This document shows positions 8,625 to 16,746 of a stretch of DNA of 64,000 bases, piece after piece (within the stretch, counting starts at the first letter, position 1; every line of letters starts with the position of its first letter). Source of the DNA: Duganella sp. CF458 (lineage in GTDB: Bacteria; Pseudomonadota; Gammaproteobacteria; Burkholderiales; Burkholderiaceae_D); contig NZ_FOOF01000013.1 of NCBI RefSeq assembly GCF_900113115.1, positions 62,001 to 126,000 on the forward strand, in the 5' to 3' direction. The position numbers and the translations under genes are program-made. The notes beneath the pieces are model-generated. The model was not told the origin of the DNA. It saw only the letters and a list, made by a program, of their open reading frames with translations, and did no database searches.

Positions 8625-8997
8625 ATTCCGCCAGCGCGCCGTTCTTCCCGCCAAGCTGGCAGGTGCCGGCGCGGCATTGCGCGCCCGGATCCATCAGGAA
8701 ACGGCAATCGCTGACCAGGCCGCTCGCCTGGTTCTCCGCCTCGCGCTCCTTGCGGTAGCGCTCCGCCAGCGCGCTCACCTTCTCAGGGTTGCTGCGGGCG
8801 GTCGAGTACGCCAGATACGATTCCGGCCCGCCGCAGGACTTGGCGCCCAGCGGCACGGTCTTGCATTGCTGGTCGGCGGTGCACGCCGCTGCCTGTCCCA
8901 GCGCGCGCAATTCGGCCAGGGTCTTCGATGCGCCGGGCGTGGCATGGCTGCAAGCGCTGGCCAGCAGGCACGCCAGCAGGAGGGTCATTCGGTTCAT
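8623..8997 (-). CDS. Small putative lipoprotein, unknown function
   Basis: 124 residues from the ATG at 8995-8997. That start is preferred over one two codons upstream because GGAG then has a 7-base spacing. The N-terminus is a lipoprotein signal with Cys16 in the box ASAC|S. The mature part has five further cysteines and the motif CTADQQCKTVPLGAKSCGGP, then a charged helix (AERYRKEREAENQ). Even cysteine number and small size suggest a disulfide-bonded periplasmic or outer-membrane protein. I do not recognise a functional family. It is convergent with the protease and shares its terminator; the epsA operon lies upstream in the same direction. Confidence 0.7.
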   Translation of the reverse strand: MNRMTLLLACLLASACSHATPGASKTLAELRALGQAAACTADQQCKTVPLGAKSCGGPESYLAYSTARSNPEKVSALAERYRKEREAENQASGLVSDCRFLMDPGAQCRAGTCQLGGKNGALAE

Positions 8998-9049
8998 GAT
9001 CATGCTCCAGGAAGGGATGGCGCCATCATCGCGCGCCCGCGCAGGCTGG

Positions 9050-9733
9050 TCAACCGTGCGGCTGGACCGCGCTGCGCGCCACCGCGTGCGCGCGGTTGTG
9101 GACGCCGAGTTGGCGGTACAGGCGCTGCAGGTGATTCTTGACCGTCAGCGCGCTGATGCCGAGCTGGCGGCCGATCTCCTCATTGCTCTTGCCTTCCCGC
9201 AACCACGCCAGGATCTCAGCCTGGCGCGGCGACACGGCCGGCGCCAGGGCCGCCGCTTGCGCTGCGCTGGCGATGCGCTGCTGCGCCAGGTGCAGGTAAG
9301 GCAGCAGCAATTGCAACAGCCAGCTTGCATGCCGGCCCGGCTCGCCGGGCAAGCCGAGCAGCACGAAGGCGCTGCCGCCCATCGCCAGCGGCCCGCTGCC
9401 ATGCATCAGGCCATGCCCCATGGCGCCCGCCTGCAGCGCCAGCGGGCGCATGCCGCCCTGCTGCCACTGGCGCAGCCAGGCTGGCGCCGGGCCTTGGGCC
9501 GGATCGCATAGCAAGGCGCGCGCGGACGGCGCCAACACGGTACTGTGCAGGCAGTCCACCTTGCGCGCCCGGCCCTGCTCGTCGAGCTCGATGCACAGCA
9601 GCACGCCATGCGGCAACAGCGCCTGCAATGCGCCCTGGCTCCACAGGAACAATTCGCGCTGCGTGCCGATGCCCTGCGCGCCATCGATGGCGTGCAACAG
9701 GTACTCCTGCTGGCGCGCGTCCGGACTCAGCAT
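9050..9733 (-). CDS. epsA: LuxR-type transcriptional regulator, EpsA family
   Basis: 227 residues. The C-terminal 60 form a LuxR/GerE helix-turn-helix: SPRQAEILAWLREGKSNEEI, then GRQLGISALTVKNHLQRLYR. The N-terminal ~150 residues are a variable input domain without a receiver or autoinducer-domain signature. Size and layout match EpsA, the regulator found with exosortase-B EPS loci such as the Methylobacillus methanolan genes. The start overlaps the stop of the upstream PhoB-type regulator by 7 bp, so the two are co-translated. It is expected to bind DNA near EPS or PEP-CTERM promoters; targets are not shown by the sequence alone. Here it is separated from the EPS operon by the nuclease and a PEP-CTERM gene. 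Confidence 0.8.
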   Translation of the reverse strand: MLSPDARQQEYLLHAIDGAQGIGTQRELFLWSQGALQALLPHGVLLCIELDEQGRARKVDCLHSTVLAPSARALLCDPAQGPAPAWLRQWQQGGMRPLALQAGAMGHGLMHGSGPLAMGGSAFVLLGLPGEPGRHASWLLQLLLPYLHLAQQRIASAAQAAALAPAVSPRQAEILAWLREGKSNEEIGRQLGISALTVKNHLQRLYRQLGVHNRAHAVARSAVQPHG

Positions 9734-10428
9734 GGGGCGCTCGCCTCGGCGTGGAAGCGGTAGCCGCTGCCGCGCACGGTCTGGATCGCATCGTGCAGTC
9801 CACTGGGCTGCAGGGCATGGCGCAGCCGGCCCACGTGGGCGTCGACCGTGCGCTCATCGAGATAGACATGGCTGCCCCACACCTGGTCCAGCAATTGCGC
9901 GCGGCTGTGCACGCGGCCCGGGTGGTGCATCAGGTAGTTCAGCAGGCGGAATTCGACCCGCCCCAGGTTCAACTGGCGGTCGCCCGCCGTCACGCTCAGG
10001 GTATGCGGATCGAGGCGCAGGCCCGCCACCTGCAAGGTGCCCGGCATGCCGGCCGGACGCCGGCGCCGCAGCACCGCGTGCAGGCGCGCCAGGGTTTCGC
10101 GCGGGCCGAAAGGCTTGCAGATGAAATCATCGGCGCCGCCTTCCAGCGCCAGCACCTTGTCCTGCTCGGCGCAGCGCGCGCTCAGCATCAGGATCGGCAA
10201 CTCGCTGGTGCGCAGGGCGGCACGCAACTGGCGGATCAGCGACAGGCCGGACTGGCCCGGCAAGTCCCACTCCAGCAGCACTGCTTCCGGCATCGTTCCC
10301 TGCAGTGCCGCCAGCGCCGTCAGCGCGTCGCCGTGGCACTGCACCGCATAGCCCGCCTGCCCCAGGTTATGGGCCAGCAGTTGCTGTACAGCGGGGTCGC
10401 TGTCGATGACGAGAATGTTGAAGGACAT
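9727..10428 (-). CDS. OmpR/PhoB-family response regulator with Glu in place of the phospho-acceptor Asp
   Basis: 233 residues: receiver domain (about 1-120) and winged-helix DNA-binding domain (about 130-228, with the PhoB-like signature QTVRGSGYRF). The match to E. coli PhoB is close, so the active site can be read. The acidic pair is Asp9-Ser10, the Ser/Thr switch is in MLSAR, and the conserved Lys is in CKPF. The phospho-acceptor position is Glu53 (LLEWDLPG where PhoB has LLDWMLPG); the GAG codon is at 10270-10272. Asp55 is nearby but out of register. The protein may therefore act without phosphorylation. No histidine kinase is adjacent. It starts an operon with epsA, behind a good sigma-70 promoter. 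Confidence 0.9.
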   Translation of the reverse strand: MSFNILVIDSDPAVQQLLAHNLGQAGYAVQCHGDALTALAALQGTMPEAVLLEWDLPGQSGLSLIRQLRAALRTSELPILMLSARCAEQDKVLALEGGADDFICKPFGPRETLARLHAVLRRRRPAGMPGTLQVAGLRLDPHTLSVTAGDRQLNLGRVEFRLLNYLMHHPGRVHSRAQLLDQVWGSHVYLDERTVDAHVGRLRHALQPSGLHDAIQTVRGSGYRFHAEASAPC

Positions 10429-10445
10429 GGCAAAAAACGCAGGTC

Positions 10446-10474
10446 GTTATACGGAAAACTATGAATCATGCCAA
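10446..10474 (-). promoter_or_regulatory. Sigma-70-like promoter of the response regulator-epsA operon
   Basis: On the minus strand, TTGGCA (10469-10474) and TATAAC (10446-10451) are separated by 17 bases, each one mismatch from consensus. Transcription would begin near 10439, leaving a leader of only about ten bases. No Shine-Dalgarno sequence is visible before the ATG at 10426-10428, so initiation may be near-leaderless. Confidence 0.65.
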
Positions 10475-10557
10475 GTCCTGCACGCTAATACAATTTTAAT
10501 TAAGTATTAATATTCTGCCGAAATAAATCCCCCCGTTCACTCTGTGCCATCCAAATG

Positions 10558-10592
10558 AAAAAGCACCTTGGGCGCCGAAACGCCCAAGGTGC
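10558..10592 (-). terminator. Rho-independent terminator of the nuclease/PEP-CTERM operon
   Basis: A perfect 12-bp stem (GCACCTTGGGCG / CGCCCAAGGTGC) with a six-base loop lies 26 bases past the PEP-CTERM stop and is followed on the minus strand by five T. It separates this operon from the regulator-epsA transcript. Confidence 0.92.
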
Positions 10593-10618
10593 CTGTGGTG
10601 TTTGTGCAACCGCCGTGC

Positions 10619-11230
10619 TTAAACGCGGCGGCGGCGCGCCACGGCCAGCATCAGCAAGCCCAATGCCGCCAGGGCCAGCGAAGCCGGTTCCGGCACGGCC
10701 GCCGGCGCGGCCACGGTGGCCACCGCATCGTTGACGCTCAGGATTTGCAAGTCGGCGCTGCCGTCCGCCGCGGAAACAAACATCAGGTCCAGGATCTTGC
10801 CCTTGATCTGGTTGCCGTCGATGTCATACGCCAGCACGCCGAAATTCGAGTTCAGCAGCGCCGAAGCGTCGCCCGAAATCGTCAGCAGGAAGCTGAACAC
10901 GCCGCCAAACACGCCCTGGTAAGCGACGTCATTCAGGTTGCTCGAATTCAGCATCGCAAAGCCGCCGGGCACCGCGGCGGCATCGCCCGCCAGCAGGAAG
11001 TTGACCGGATCCAGGTCGAATCCGTGCAGCTGCGACATGGTCGCCGTCGCAGCCGGCGCGCCATCCACGCCGTTGAAGGTGAAGTCCAGGTAGCCTGGGC
11101 GGCCGGCGCCATAGACCGCCGTGTCCAGGGTCACCAGTCGCATGACATCGGCCATGGCGTGGCTGCTGGCGCCAAATGCCAGCAACAGCGCCAGGATGCG
11201 CAGGAAACGGGTCATCAGTTTGTTATGCAT
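10619..11230 (-). CDS. PEP-CTERM sorting-domain protein
   Basis: 203 residues with a signal peptide ending near SSHAMA (about residue 27) and a classical tail: VPEPASLALAALGLLMLAVA then RRRRV. The mature region (about 28-175) is predicted to be all-beta, rich in Leu/Asp/Asn and lacks cysteine. I see no catalytic motif. Exosortase B should cleave at the PEP motif and release or anchor the protein in the matrix. AAGGAC stands 8 bases before the ATG. Only 11 bases separate it from the upstream nuclease gene, so it is the second gene of that operon and ends at a strong terminator. Confidence 0.92.
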   Translation of the reverse strand: MHNKLMTRFLRILALLLAFGASSHAMADVMRLVTLDTAVYGAGRPGYLDFTFNGVDGAPAATATMSQLHGFDLDPVNFLLAGDAAAVPGGFAMLNSSNLNDVAYQGVFGGVFSFLLTISGDASALLNSNFGVLAYDIDGNQIKGKILDLMFVSAADGSADLQILSVNDAVATVAAPAAVPEPASLALAALGLLMLAVARRRRV

Positions 11231-11241
11231 GGTTGCTGTCC

Positions 11242-14235
11242 TTAGAAGCTGCCGTTGTAGACTTTTGGCGTGTAGTTGACGGCCACACGGCCCGGATTAT
11301 TGAATTGCAGTTGGATGGTGGCCTGGGCACCGGCCGCCAGCGAAGGCGCGGCGGTGATGTAAGGCATGCCGTTGACATAGCCGGTAGCGTTGGCCAGGGT
11401 CACGTTGGCCGGCAGGCCTTGCAGCACATAGTGCACCGGCGCAGCCATGTCGGCGCCGCTGCTGTTGGTCAGCCAGGCGGTGGCGGTGCCGATGTTGCTG
11501 AAGCGGCCCTGCACCAGGCCGGAACGCTGGACCTGCACGCCGGCAGTGACGTCCGTATACGCGGCCGGCAGGTCCAGGCTGATCACCACCGGATCATGGT
11601 CGGAGGCACGGTAAGGCAGCGCGTTGTACAGGGCCTGGGCCGCAGCGTTCCTGCCATCCAGGTTGTAGTCCAGCACTTCCGGCTCGTCGGCATTGATATT
11701 CCACAGCACGGCGCCCGCCACTTGCTGGCTCAGCGAAACGCTGGCCAGGGCCTGGTCCAGGTAACCGCTTTCCGCACCGAACACATAGGAATGCGGGATC
11801 CCATTCGGACGCACGAAGCGCTCCAGCTGGTTTTCGAAGCGGACCTGGCGCTCTTCCGCGCCCAGGAACAGGATCGGGTCTTCCATGCCGTGGGCATTGA
11901 AGTCGCCGATCAGCAGTACGTCCTCGTCGCCGGCCGCCGCCACAACTTGCGGCACGAAGCTGTCGGCCAACTGCTGCACCTGTTCCAGGCGCAGCTGGTT
12001 GTAGCAGCCCTGGCCGTCGCCCTGGTCGACGTTGCCGCCGCTGGGGTTGCTGCAGCGCTTGGCGCGCAGGTGGTTGACCACCAGGCTGAATTTCGCGCCG
12101 TTGGCGGCCTTGAACGCCTGCGCCATGGGAGGACGCTCGTAGATGGCGTTGGCATCGGACAGCGCGCCGCCCACCAGTGCCAGTTTGGCAGGCTTGTAAA
12201 TCATCGCCACGCGCACCGCATCGGTGCCGGTCGCTGCCGGCTTCGGCACGTAGGCATATTCCACCTTGCCGTAAGCGGCATTCAGGCTGTCGACCAGGTA
12301 GCTGGCGGCATAGTCGCCGTTATTCTGGATCTCCATCAGGCCCACCACGTCGGCGTCGATCGCCTTCAGTTCCGCCACGATCTTGTCGCGCTGGCGCACG
12401 AACTCGGTCATATTGTCGGCGCCGCGGCAGTTGCTCTTGCTGGTGCCCGCACCCAGGGTGCAGCCCTGGCCGGTTTGGCCCAGCACGTCCGTGCCGTCGA
12501 CGAAGGTGGTGAAGAAGTTCAATACATTGGCGCTGGCCACCTTCACATTGCCCGCCGCCACTTCGGGGGCGGCACTGCGCGGGTTCGCGCGCGAAAACAC
12601 CGGGGTCTCGGTCGGCTGCAGCTTGAAGCCTGCGCCACCGCTGCCGAGCGCGCCGAAATCGACCACGCCAGTCAGGCCGCTGACCGTGTCGCCGCTGCGC
12701 ACAGTCCCGTCCTGGCCGATATACGGCACGCTGTTCGGCGTGACGAACAGGCCGTCATCCAGCGTGATCATATTGGCTGCGTTGGCGGCTGCCATGGCAA
12801 TTGCTTCCGGACTGCGTGCCCGATAGCGGTTGGTCGGCACTTCGCGGCGGCCATCGGCCAGCGCCAGCTCGCCGCGGCTGCCCAGCGATTCGGTGCCATT
12901 GACCGTCAGCGTGCCCGGGAAGCGTACCAGCATGCCTTCCACATTGGCCAGGTTGGTGCCGAGCAGGTCGATATTGCTGGGCGTGATGCTGTGGCCGCTA
13001 CTCTGCGTGACCACGCTGGTCACGTTCGACAGCTCGGTGTAGGAGCGGGCCGCGCCGCTTGGCTTGTACTCGGTCACGGTGCCGGCCACGCGCACCAGGT
13101 CGCCCACCGCAGCCGTCACCGGCGCCGCGCCCATGTAGACGAACATGCCGTCCGACGTGTTGGGATCGCCGTCGCCGGCCAGGTCCTGGATGAAGAAGCC
13201 GCTGCCGACCTTGGCGGTCAGCACGCCTTCGGTGGTCAGCTTCGCCCCGTTGTATGGGCTGGTAGCGCCCGCGCCTTGTACCTGGTGCACCGGCACCACG
13301 GAACCCGCGCCCATTTCCACGGTAACGCCGACGGTGCAGCTGGCATCCTGGCCCTGGTCGTTGGTGAACTTGACTGCCACCGGATAGGTGCCGACTGCCA
13401 CCGATGGCGATGCCACCAGCGACACGCTGGCATTGCCGCCGATGCCGGCGGCCGGCGTCAGGCTGCCCAGGCTCAGGCCCGGCACGGCAGAGGAGGTAAT
13501 CAGCGCACCGTTGACCATGCCGTCGGCATCCGAGGCCGACAGCGCAATGCTGCCGCCGGCGCCGAAGGTCAGCGTGGCGCTGGCCGGGCAGACCGGCACG
13601 ATGGGTTGCGGCACCGGGCCGTTGTCGCACATATTGGCCGGCGACGCGGCAGTGCGGAATTGCGGCGCGACGGCAGTGAAGTCGGCGGCATTGTGATTGG
13701 TGTCGCTGCAGCCGTTGTTGGCGCGCAGCAGGCTGGTGGTGGCGCTCATCCCCGGCGCCGTCGCGGTTTCGGAGAAATTGGCCGAGCCGTAGCCGACCAC
13801 GTCCTGGATCGCCGCGCTGCTGGGCTGGGCGCCGCTGAGCGCCGTGTTGTTGTTGACCAGCGCCACCTTGCCCGAGGCGCCGCTCATGTTCACGCTGCCG
13901 TTGAAAAAGTCGGCGGCGACGTCGCTGCCGACGGCGGTATTGCTGCTGGCCAGCTTGACCAGGAAATATTTGCCGGGATCGATGCTGGTGCCGGCCGGCA
14001 GTTCCGCCCTGCCCCAGCTGGAGCCGCTGGCCGACGCATACTGGATGGTCCAGCCGCCCACGGCCACCGCGCTCGTGCTGCGGTTGAACAGTTCCACGTA
14101 ATCGTAGCGCAGGGTCGCGCCGTTGTTGCCGCCCGCGCCGTACAGCTGGCTGATCACCACGTCGGCCGCGAACGCCGGCTGGCAGGCCAACAGGGCGGCC
14201 AGCGCGGTCGCGCGCAAAGGAATGCGTTTGTCCAT
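11242..14235 (-). CDS. ExeM/NucH-family extracellular endonuclease
   Basis: 997 residues from the ATG at 14233-14235, chosen because it gives a clean Sec signal peptide (MDKRIPLRATALAALLACQP, cut near AFA); a longer frame opens at 14292 without a good ribosome site. Domains in order: lamin-tail domain (about 25-150), an Ig-like or cadherin-like segment (about 205-310), an OB-fold ExeM domain (about 320-440) and an endonuclease/exonuclease/phosphatase domain (about 570-900). Catalytic signatures are GLMEIQNNGDY, VVNHLRAKRCS, LIGDFNAHGMEDP and YRASDHDPVV. The family degrades extracellular DNA in biofilms and phosphate-starved cells. The C-terminal ~100 residues resemble a beta-sandwich; no PEP-CTERM tail. 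Co-transcribed with the next PEP-CTERM gene. Confidence 0.93.
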   Translation of the reverse strand: MDKRIPLRATALAALLACQPAFAADVVISQLYGAGGNNGATLRYDYVELFNRSTSAVAVGGWTIQYASASGSSWGRAELPAGTSIDPGKYFLVKLASSNTAVGSDVAADFFNGSVNMSGASGKVALVNNNTALSGAQPSSAAIQDVVGYGSANFSETATAPGMSATTSLLRANNGCSDTNHNAADFTAVAPQFRTAASPANMCDNGPVPQPIVPVCPASATLTFGAGGSIALSASDADGMVNGALITSSAVPGLSLGSLTPAAGIGGNASVSLVASPSVAVGTYPVAVKFTNDQGQDASCTVGVTVEMGAGSVVPVHQVQGAGATSPYNGAKLTTEGVLTAKVGSGFFIQDLAGDGDPNTSDGMFVYMGAAPVTAAVGDLVRVAGTVTEYKPSGAARSYTELSNVTSVVTQSSGHSITPSNIDLLGTNLANVEGMLVRFPGTLTVNGTESLGSRGELALADGRREVPTNRYRARSPEAIAMAAANAANMITLDDGLFVTPNSVPYIGQDGTVRSGDTVSGLTGVVDFGALGSGGAGFKLQPTETPVFSRANPRSAAPEVAAGNVKVASANVLNFFTTFVDGTDVLGQTGQGCTLGAGTSKSNCRGADNMTEFVRQRDKIVAELKAIDADVVGLMEIQNNGDYAASYLVDSLNAAYGKVEYAYVPKPAATGTDAVRVAMIYKPAKLALVGGALSDANAIYERPPMAQAFKAANGAKFSLVVNHLRAKRCSNPSGGNVDQGDGQGCYNQLRLEQVQQLADSFVPQVVAAAGDEDVLLIGDFNAHGMEDPILFLGAEERQVRFENQLERFVRPNGIPHSYVFGAESGYLDQALASVSLSQQVAGAVLWNINADEPEVLDYNLDGRNAAAQALYNALPYRASDHDPVVISLDLPAAYTDVTAGVQVQRSGLVQGRFSNIGTATAWLTNSSGADMAAPVHYVLQGLPANVTLANATGYVNGMPYITAAPSLAAGAQATIQLQFNNPGRVAVNYTPKVYNGSF

Positions 14236-14263
14236 CAAAATGTGTACCCCCAGAGTATGTACC

Positions 14264-14288
14264 AAAAGGAATTTTTTATTGTCCTTTT
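14264..14288. repeat. Inverted repeat upstream of the nuclease gene
   Basis: Arms AAAAGGA (14264-14270) and TCCTTTT (14282-14288) flank an A/T-rich 11-base spacer, about 30-50 bases upstream of the preferred nuclease start. It could be an operator or a weak hairpin. The same 108-base gap (14236-14343) must contain the nuclease promoter, for which no clear -35/-10 pair was found. Confidence 0.3.
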
Positions 14289-14329
14289 GCATATTAACTG
14301 TTTGATATGACTAATTGGTGACACGGGAG

Positions 14330-14345
14330 TAGTCCGAACGGACTA
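14330..14345 (-). other. Short stem-loop at the 3' end of the EPS operon
   Basis: The minus strand reads TAGTCCGTTCGGACTA, a six-bp stem closed by GTTC, and includes the TAG stop of the last gene (14343-14345). A U-rich tail is missing, so it is not a standard terminator; it may protect the mRNA end or act with Rho. Confidence 0.35.
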
Positions 14346-15350
14346 ACGAGGGTAGGGCCGCGCCAGCGGTTCGCCTATGAACAAGCCTTGCGCGGGCCAG
14401 GCGACGCTGCGCCAATAGGCTTCGATGGCAGTGGCGCCGCTGAGGTAATGCTGCAACAGGATGTGCGGATGGGGGAACTTCTGCCAGTGATTGCAGGGTT
14501 CGCTGACCGTGCCGTAACTGGCGGTCGCGCCGGCCTCCAGCCAGCGCAGGCTGCTCATTTGCCCGCTGCCCAGCAAGTCACCGCCGTAGGAAGTCAGGTG
14601 GTCGGCCAGGGCGCCGGGCAGGAAGCGCAGCGTCTCCAGCTTGCCGACGCGCGCCAGCCCGGTCTGGTAGAACATGATGTCCTGCGCGCCCTCCAGCACG
14701 TCCTGCTTCAGCGCATGAATGGTCAGCTTGCGCGCCGGGATCGCACCGCTGGGCGGAAAGAAGCGTGCCCGGCTATTGCGCGTGGCTTCGCTGGTCTGCA
14801 GGAAGTAGGCGCCGGCTTGCGGCAGGCTGAAGCCGGCTGCCTTGCCGCGCTCGGCCACCGCGCGCGCCACGTCCAGCGGTTCGGCCGGCAACAGCATCGA
14901 CAGCCGCATCCCGGGCGGCAGCTGCTTGGCATTGAAGTAGGGATTCTTGCGGCCCGGCGCGCAACTGCGTTCGCACTGCGCGGCATCGAAGCCCAGGGTG
15001 TAGGCCGACGTCAGGCTGTTGCATTCGACCGCGTACGGCGCCGTCCAGGCAAACAGCACGGCGCGCGCCTGCGCGGGAAGCTGGCTGTCGATCTCGTTTT
15101 TCAGCCGCGCAAACGCATCGGCATCGAGGCGGTGCGGCTTGCCGGGCACGCTGACGTGGGCGATCTGCGTCGGCGGGATGCCGCGCAACTGCGCGTAGTA
15201 GGCGCCCAGCGCCACGCTGGCGGGATCGGCATCGTTGACCACCAGCCCGAGCTGGGCCGGCTGCAATTGGGCCCGCGCCCCGGTTGCAAATCCGGCTGCA
15301 ACCAGCAGGAGCGCGGCTAAGGCGCAGCGTTTAGCCGCGATGGTAGACAT
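14343..15350 (-). CDS. TIGR03790-family conserved protein, function unknown
   Basis: 335 residues with a signal peptide ending near ARAQ (about residue 28). The sequence fits the TIGR03790 family, whose members begin with a motif like LGLVVNDADPASVALGAYYA and continue IPPTQIAHVSVP. Other landmarks are AVLFAWTAPYAVECNS, a Cys pair around CERSCAP, and ATASYGTVSEPCNHWQKFPH near the end. The family is widespread among EPS- and PEP-CTERM-producing proteobacteria and has no assigned function. It is the last gene of the EPS operon and overlaps manC by 20 bp, so it is likely co-expressed. GAGG touches the ATG, an unusually short ribosome-site spacing. A periplasmic or exported role in polymer handling is only an inference. 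Confidence 0.8.
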   Translation of the reverse strand: MSTIAAKRCALAALLLVAAGFATGARAQLQPAQLGLVVNDADPASVALGAYYAQLRGIPPTQIAHVSVPGKPHRLDADAFARLKNEIDSQLPAQARAVLFAWTAPYAVECNSLTSAYTLGFDAAQCERSCAPGRKNPYFNAKQLPPGMRLSMLLPAEPLDVARAVAERGKAAGFSLPQAGAYFLQTSEATRNSRARFFPPSGAIPARKLTIHALKQDVLEGAQDIMFYQTGLARVGKLETLRFLPGALADHLTSYGGDLLGSGQMSSLRWLEAGATASYGTVSEPCNHWQKFPHPHILLQHYLSGATAIEAYWRSVAWPAQGLFIGEPLARPYPR

Positions 15351-16746
15351 CCTCGAAGCGAACGATATCGTCCTCGCCGAGGTAGCTGCCCGACTGCACT
15401 TCGATCAGGTGCAGCGGCAGCTTGCCCGGATTCTCCAGGCGATGGCTCATGCCGATCGGGATATAGGTCGACTCGTTCTCGGTCAGCAGGGTCACCTTGT
15501 CGCCGCAGGTCACGCGCGCGGTGCCCGACACCACCACCCAGTGTTCGGCGCGATGATGGTGCATCTGCAGCGACAGCTTGCCGCCCGGGTTGACGATGAT
15601 GCGCTTGACCTGGAAGCGGTCGCCCATGTCGATGCCCTCGTAAGAGCCCCAAGGGCGGTACACCTTGGTATGGTGCAGGTGCTCGGTGCGGCCGTTGGCC
15701 TTCAGGTGGTCCACCACCTGCTTCACGCGTTGTACGTGGTCCTTGTGCGCCACCAGCACTGCATCGGAGGTCTCCACGATCACCAGGTCCTGCACCCCGA
15801 TTGCCGCCACGATGCGGCCCTCCGCGCGCACCAGGCAGTTACTGGCGCTATCGGTGTACACGTCGCCGCGCGTCACATTGCCGTTGCCGTCCGACTCCAG
15901 CACGTCCACCAGGGCAGACCAGGAACCGACGTCGTTCCAGCCGATCGATGCTGGCGCCACGATAGCCTGTTTGGTATGTTCCATCACTGCGTAGTCGATG
16001 GAATCGGATGGACAGGCCGTGAACGCTGCCTCGTCGAGGCGGCAGAAATCCAGGTCGCGATAGCCTTTGCTTACCGCTTCTTCGCTGAACCTGGCCATAT
16101 CGGGCTGGAATTGCGCCAGCTCATGCAAGTAGGCGTCGGCGCGGAACAGGAACATGCCGCTGTTCCAGAAGAAGTGTCCGGCCTCGATAAAGCCTTGCGC
16201 AGTCTCACGGTTTGGCTTCTCGACGAACCTGGCGACCTTGAAGCAGCCTTCGGCCGGCAAGGGTTCGCCGCTCTGGATGTACCCGTAGCCGGTTTCAGGC
16301 GCTGTCGGCACGATGCCGAAGGTGGCCAGCGCCCCGCCCTCCACCTGGGTGGCGGCGCGCTGGATCGCCGCGTAGAAAGAGTCCACGTCCTTGATCACGT
16401 GGTCGGCCGGCAGCACCAGCATGACCGCCTCGGGGTCGATCGCTTTCAGGTAATGGGCGGCGGCGGCCACCGCCGGCGCGGTATTGCGGCCCACCGGTTC
16501 CAGCAGGATGCCGAGCGGATGGACGCCGATGTCGCGCATCTGTTCGGCCACCAGGAAGCGGTGCTCGTTGCCGCATACGACCAGCGGCGCCATCATGCCG
16601 TTGCGGCCACCCAGGCGCAGTACGGTTTCCTGCAACATCGTCTTGTCCGACACCAGGGGCAACAATTGCTTCGGCAATGCCGCACGCGACAAGGGCCACA
16701 AGCGGGTGCCGGCGCCGCCGGACAGGATGACGGGATAAATTTTCAT
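15331..16746 (-). CDS. manC: Mannose-1-phosphate guanylyltransferase / mannose-6-phosphate isomerase (ManC/AlgA type)
   Basis: 471 residues from the ATG at 16744-16746; this start overlaps the upstream stop as ATGA and begins at the conserved core MKIYPVILSGGAGTRLWPLS. The N-terminal ~350 residues are the nucleotidyltransferase with the pyrophosphorylase loop above, FVEKPN and GWNDVGSWSAL. The C-terminal ~120 residues are the cupin isomerase domain with YRPWGSYEGIDMGDRFQVKR, LSLQMHHHRAEHWVVVSG and the final sheet. The two-domain form makes GDP-mannose from mannose-1-phosphate and can also supply mannose-6-phosphate. Next to an AlgD-type dehydrogenase it would feed GDP-mannuronate and mannose into the EPS. 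Confidence 0.95.
   Translation of the reverse strand: MKIYPVILSGGAGTRLWPLSRAALPKQLLPLVSDKTMLQETVLRLGGRNGMMAPLVVCGNEHRFLVAEQMRDIGVHPLGILLEPVGRNTAPAVAAAAHYLKAIDPEAVMLVLPADHVIKDVDSFYAAIQRAATQVEGGALATFGIVPTAPETGYGYIQSGEPLPAEGCFKVARFVEKPNRETAQGFIEAGHFFWNSGMFLFRADAYLHELAQFQPDMARFSEEAVSKGYRDLDFCRLDEAAFTACPSDSIDYAVMEHTKQAIVAPASIGWNDVGSWSALVDVLESDGNGNVTRGDVYTDSASNCLVRAEGRIVAAIGVQDLVIVETSDAVLVAHKDHVQRVKQVVDHLKANGRTEHLHHTKVYRPWGSYEGIDMGDRFQVKRIIVNPGGKLSLQMHHHRAEHWVVVSGTARVTCGDKVTLLTENESTYIPIGMSHRLENPGKLPLHLIEVQSGSYLGEDDIVRFEDVYHRG

Noticed and set aside
11176..14310. A plus-strand open frame of 1044 codons opposite the nuclease
   Set aside because: Composition is His/Arg/Ala/Gly-rich and shadow-like. 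The minus strand encodes a recognisable ExeM-type nuclease with signal peptide.
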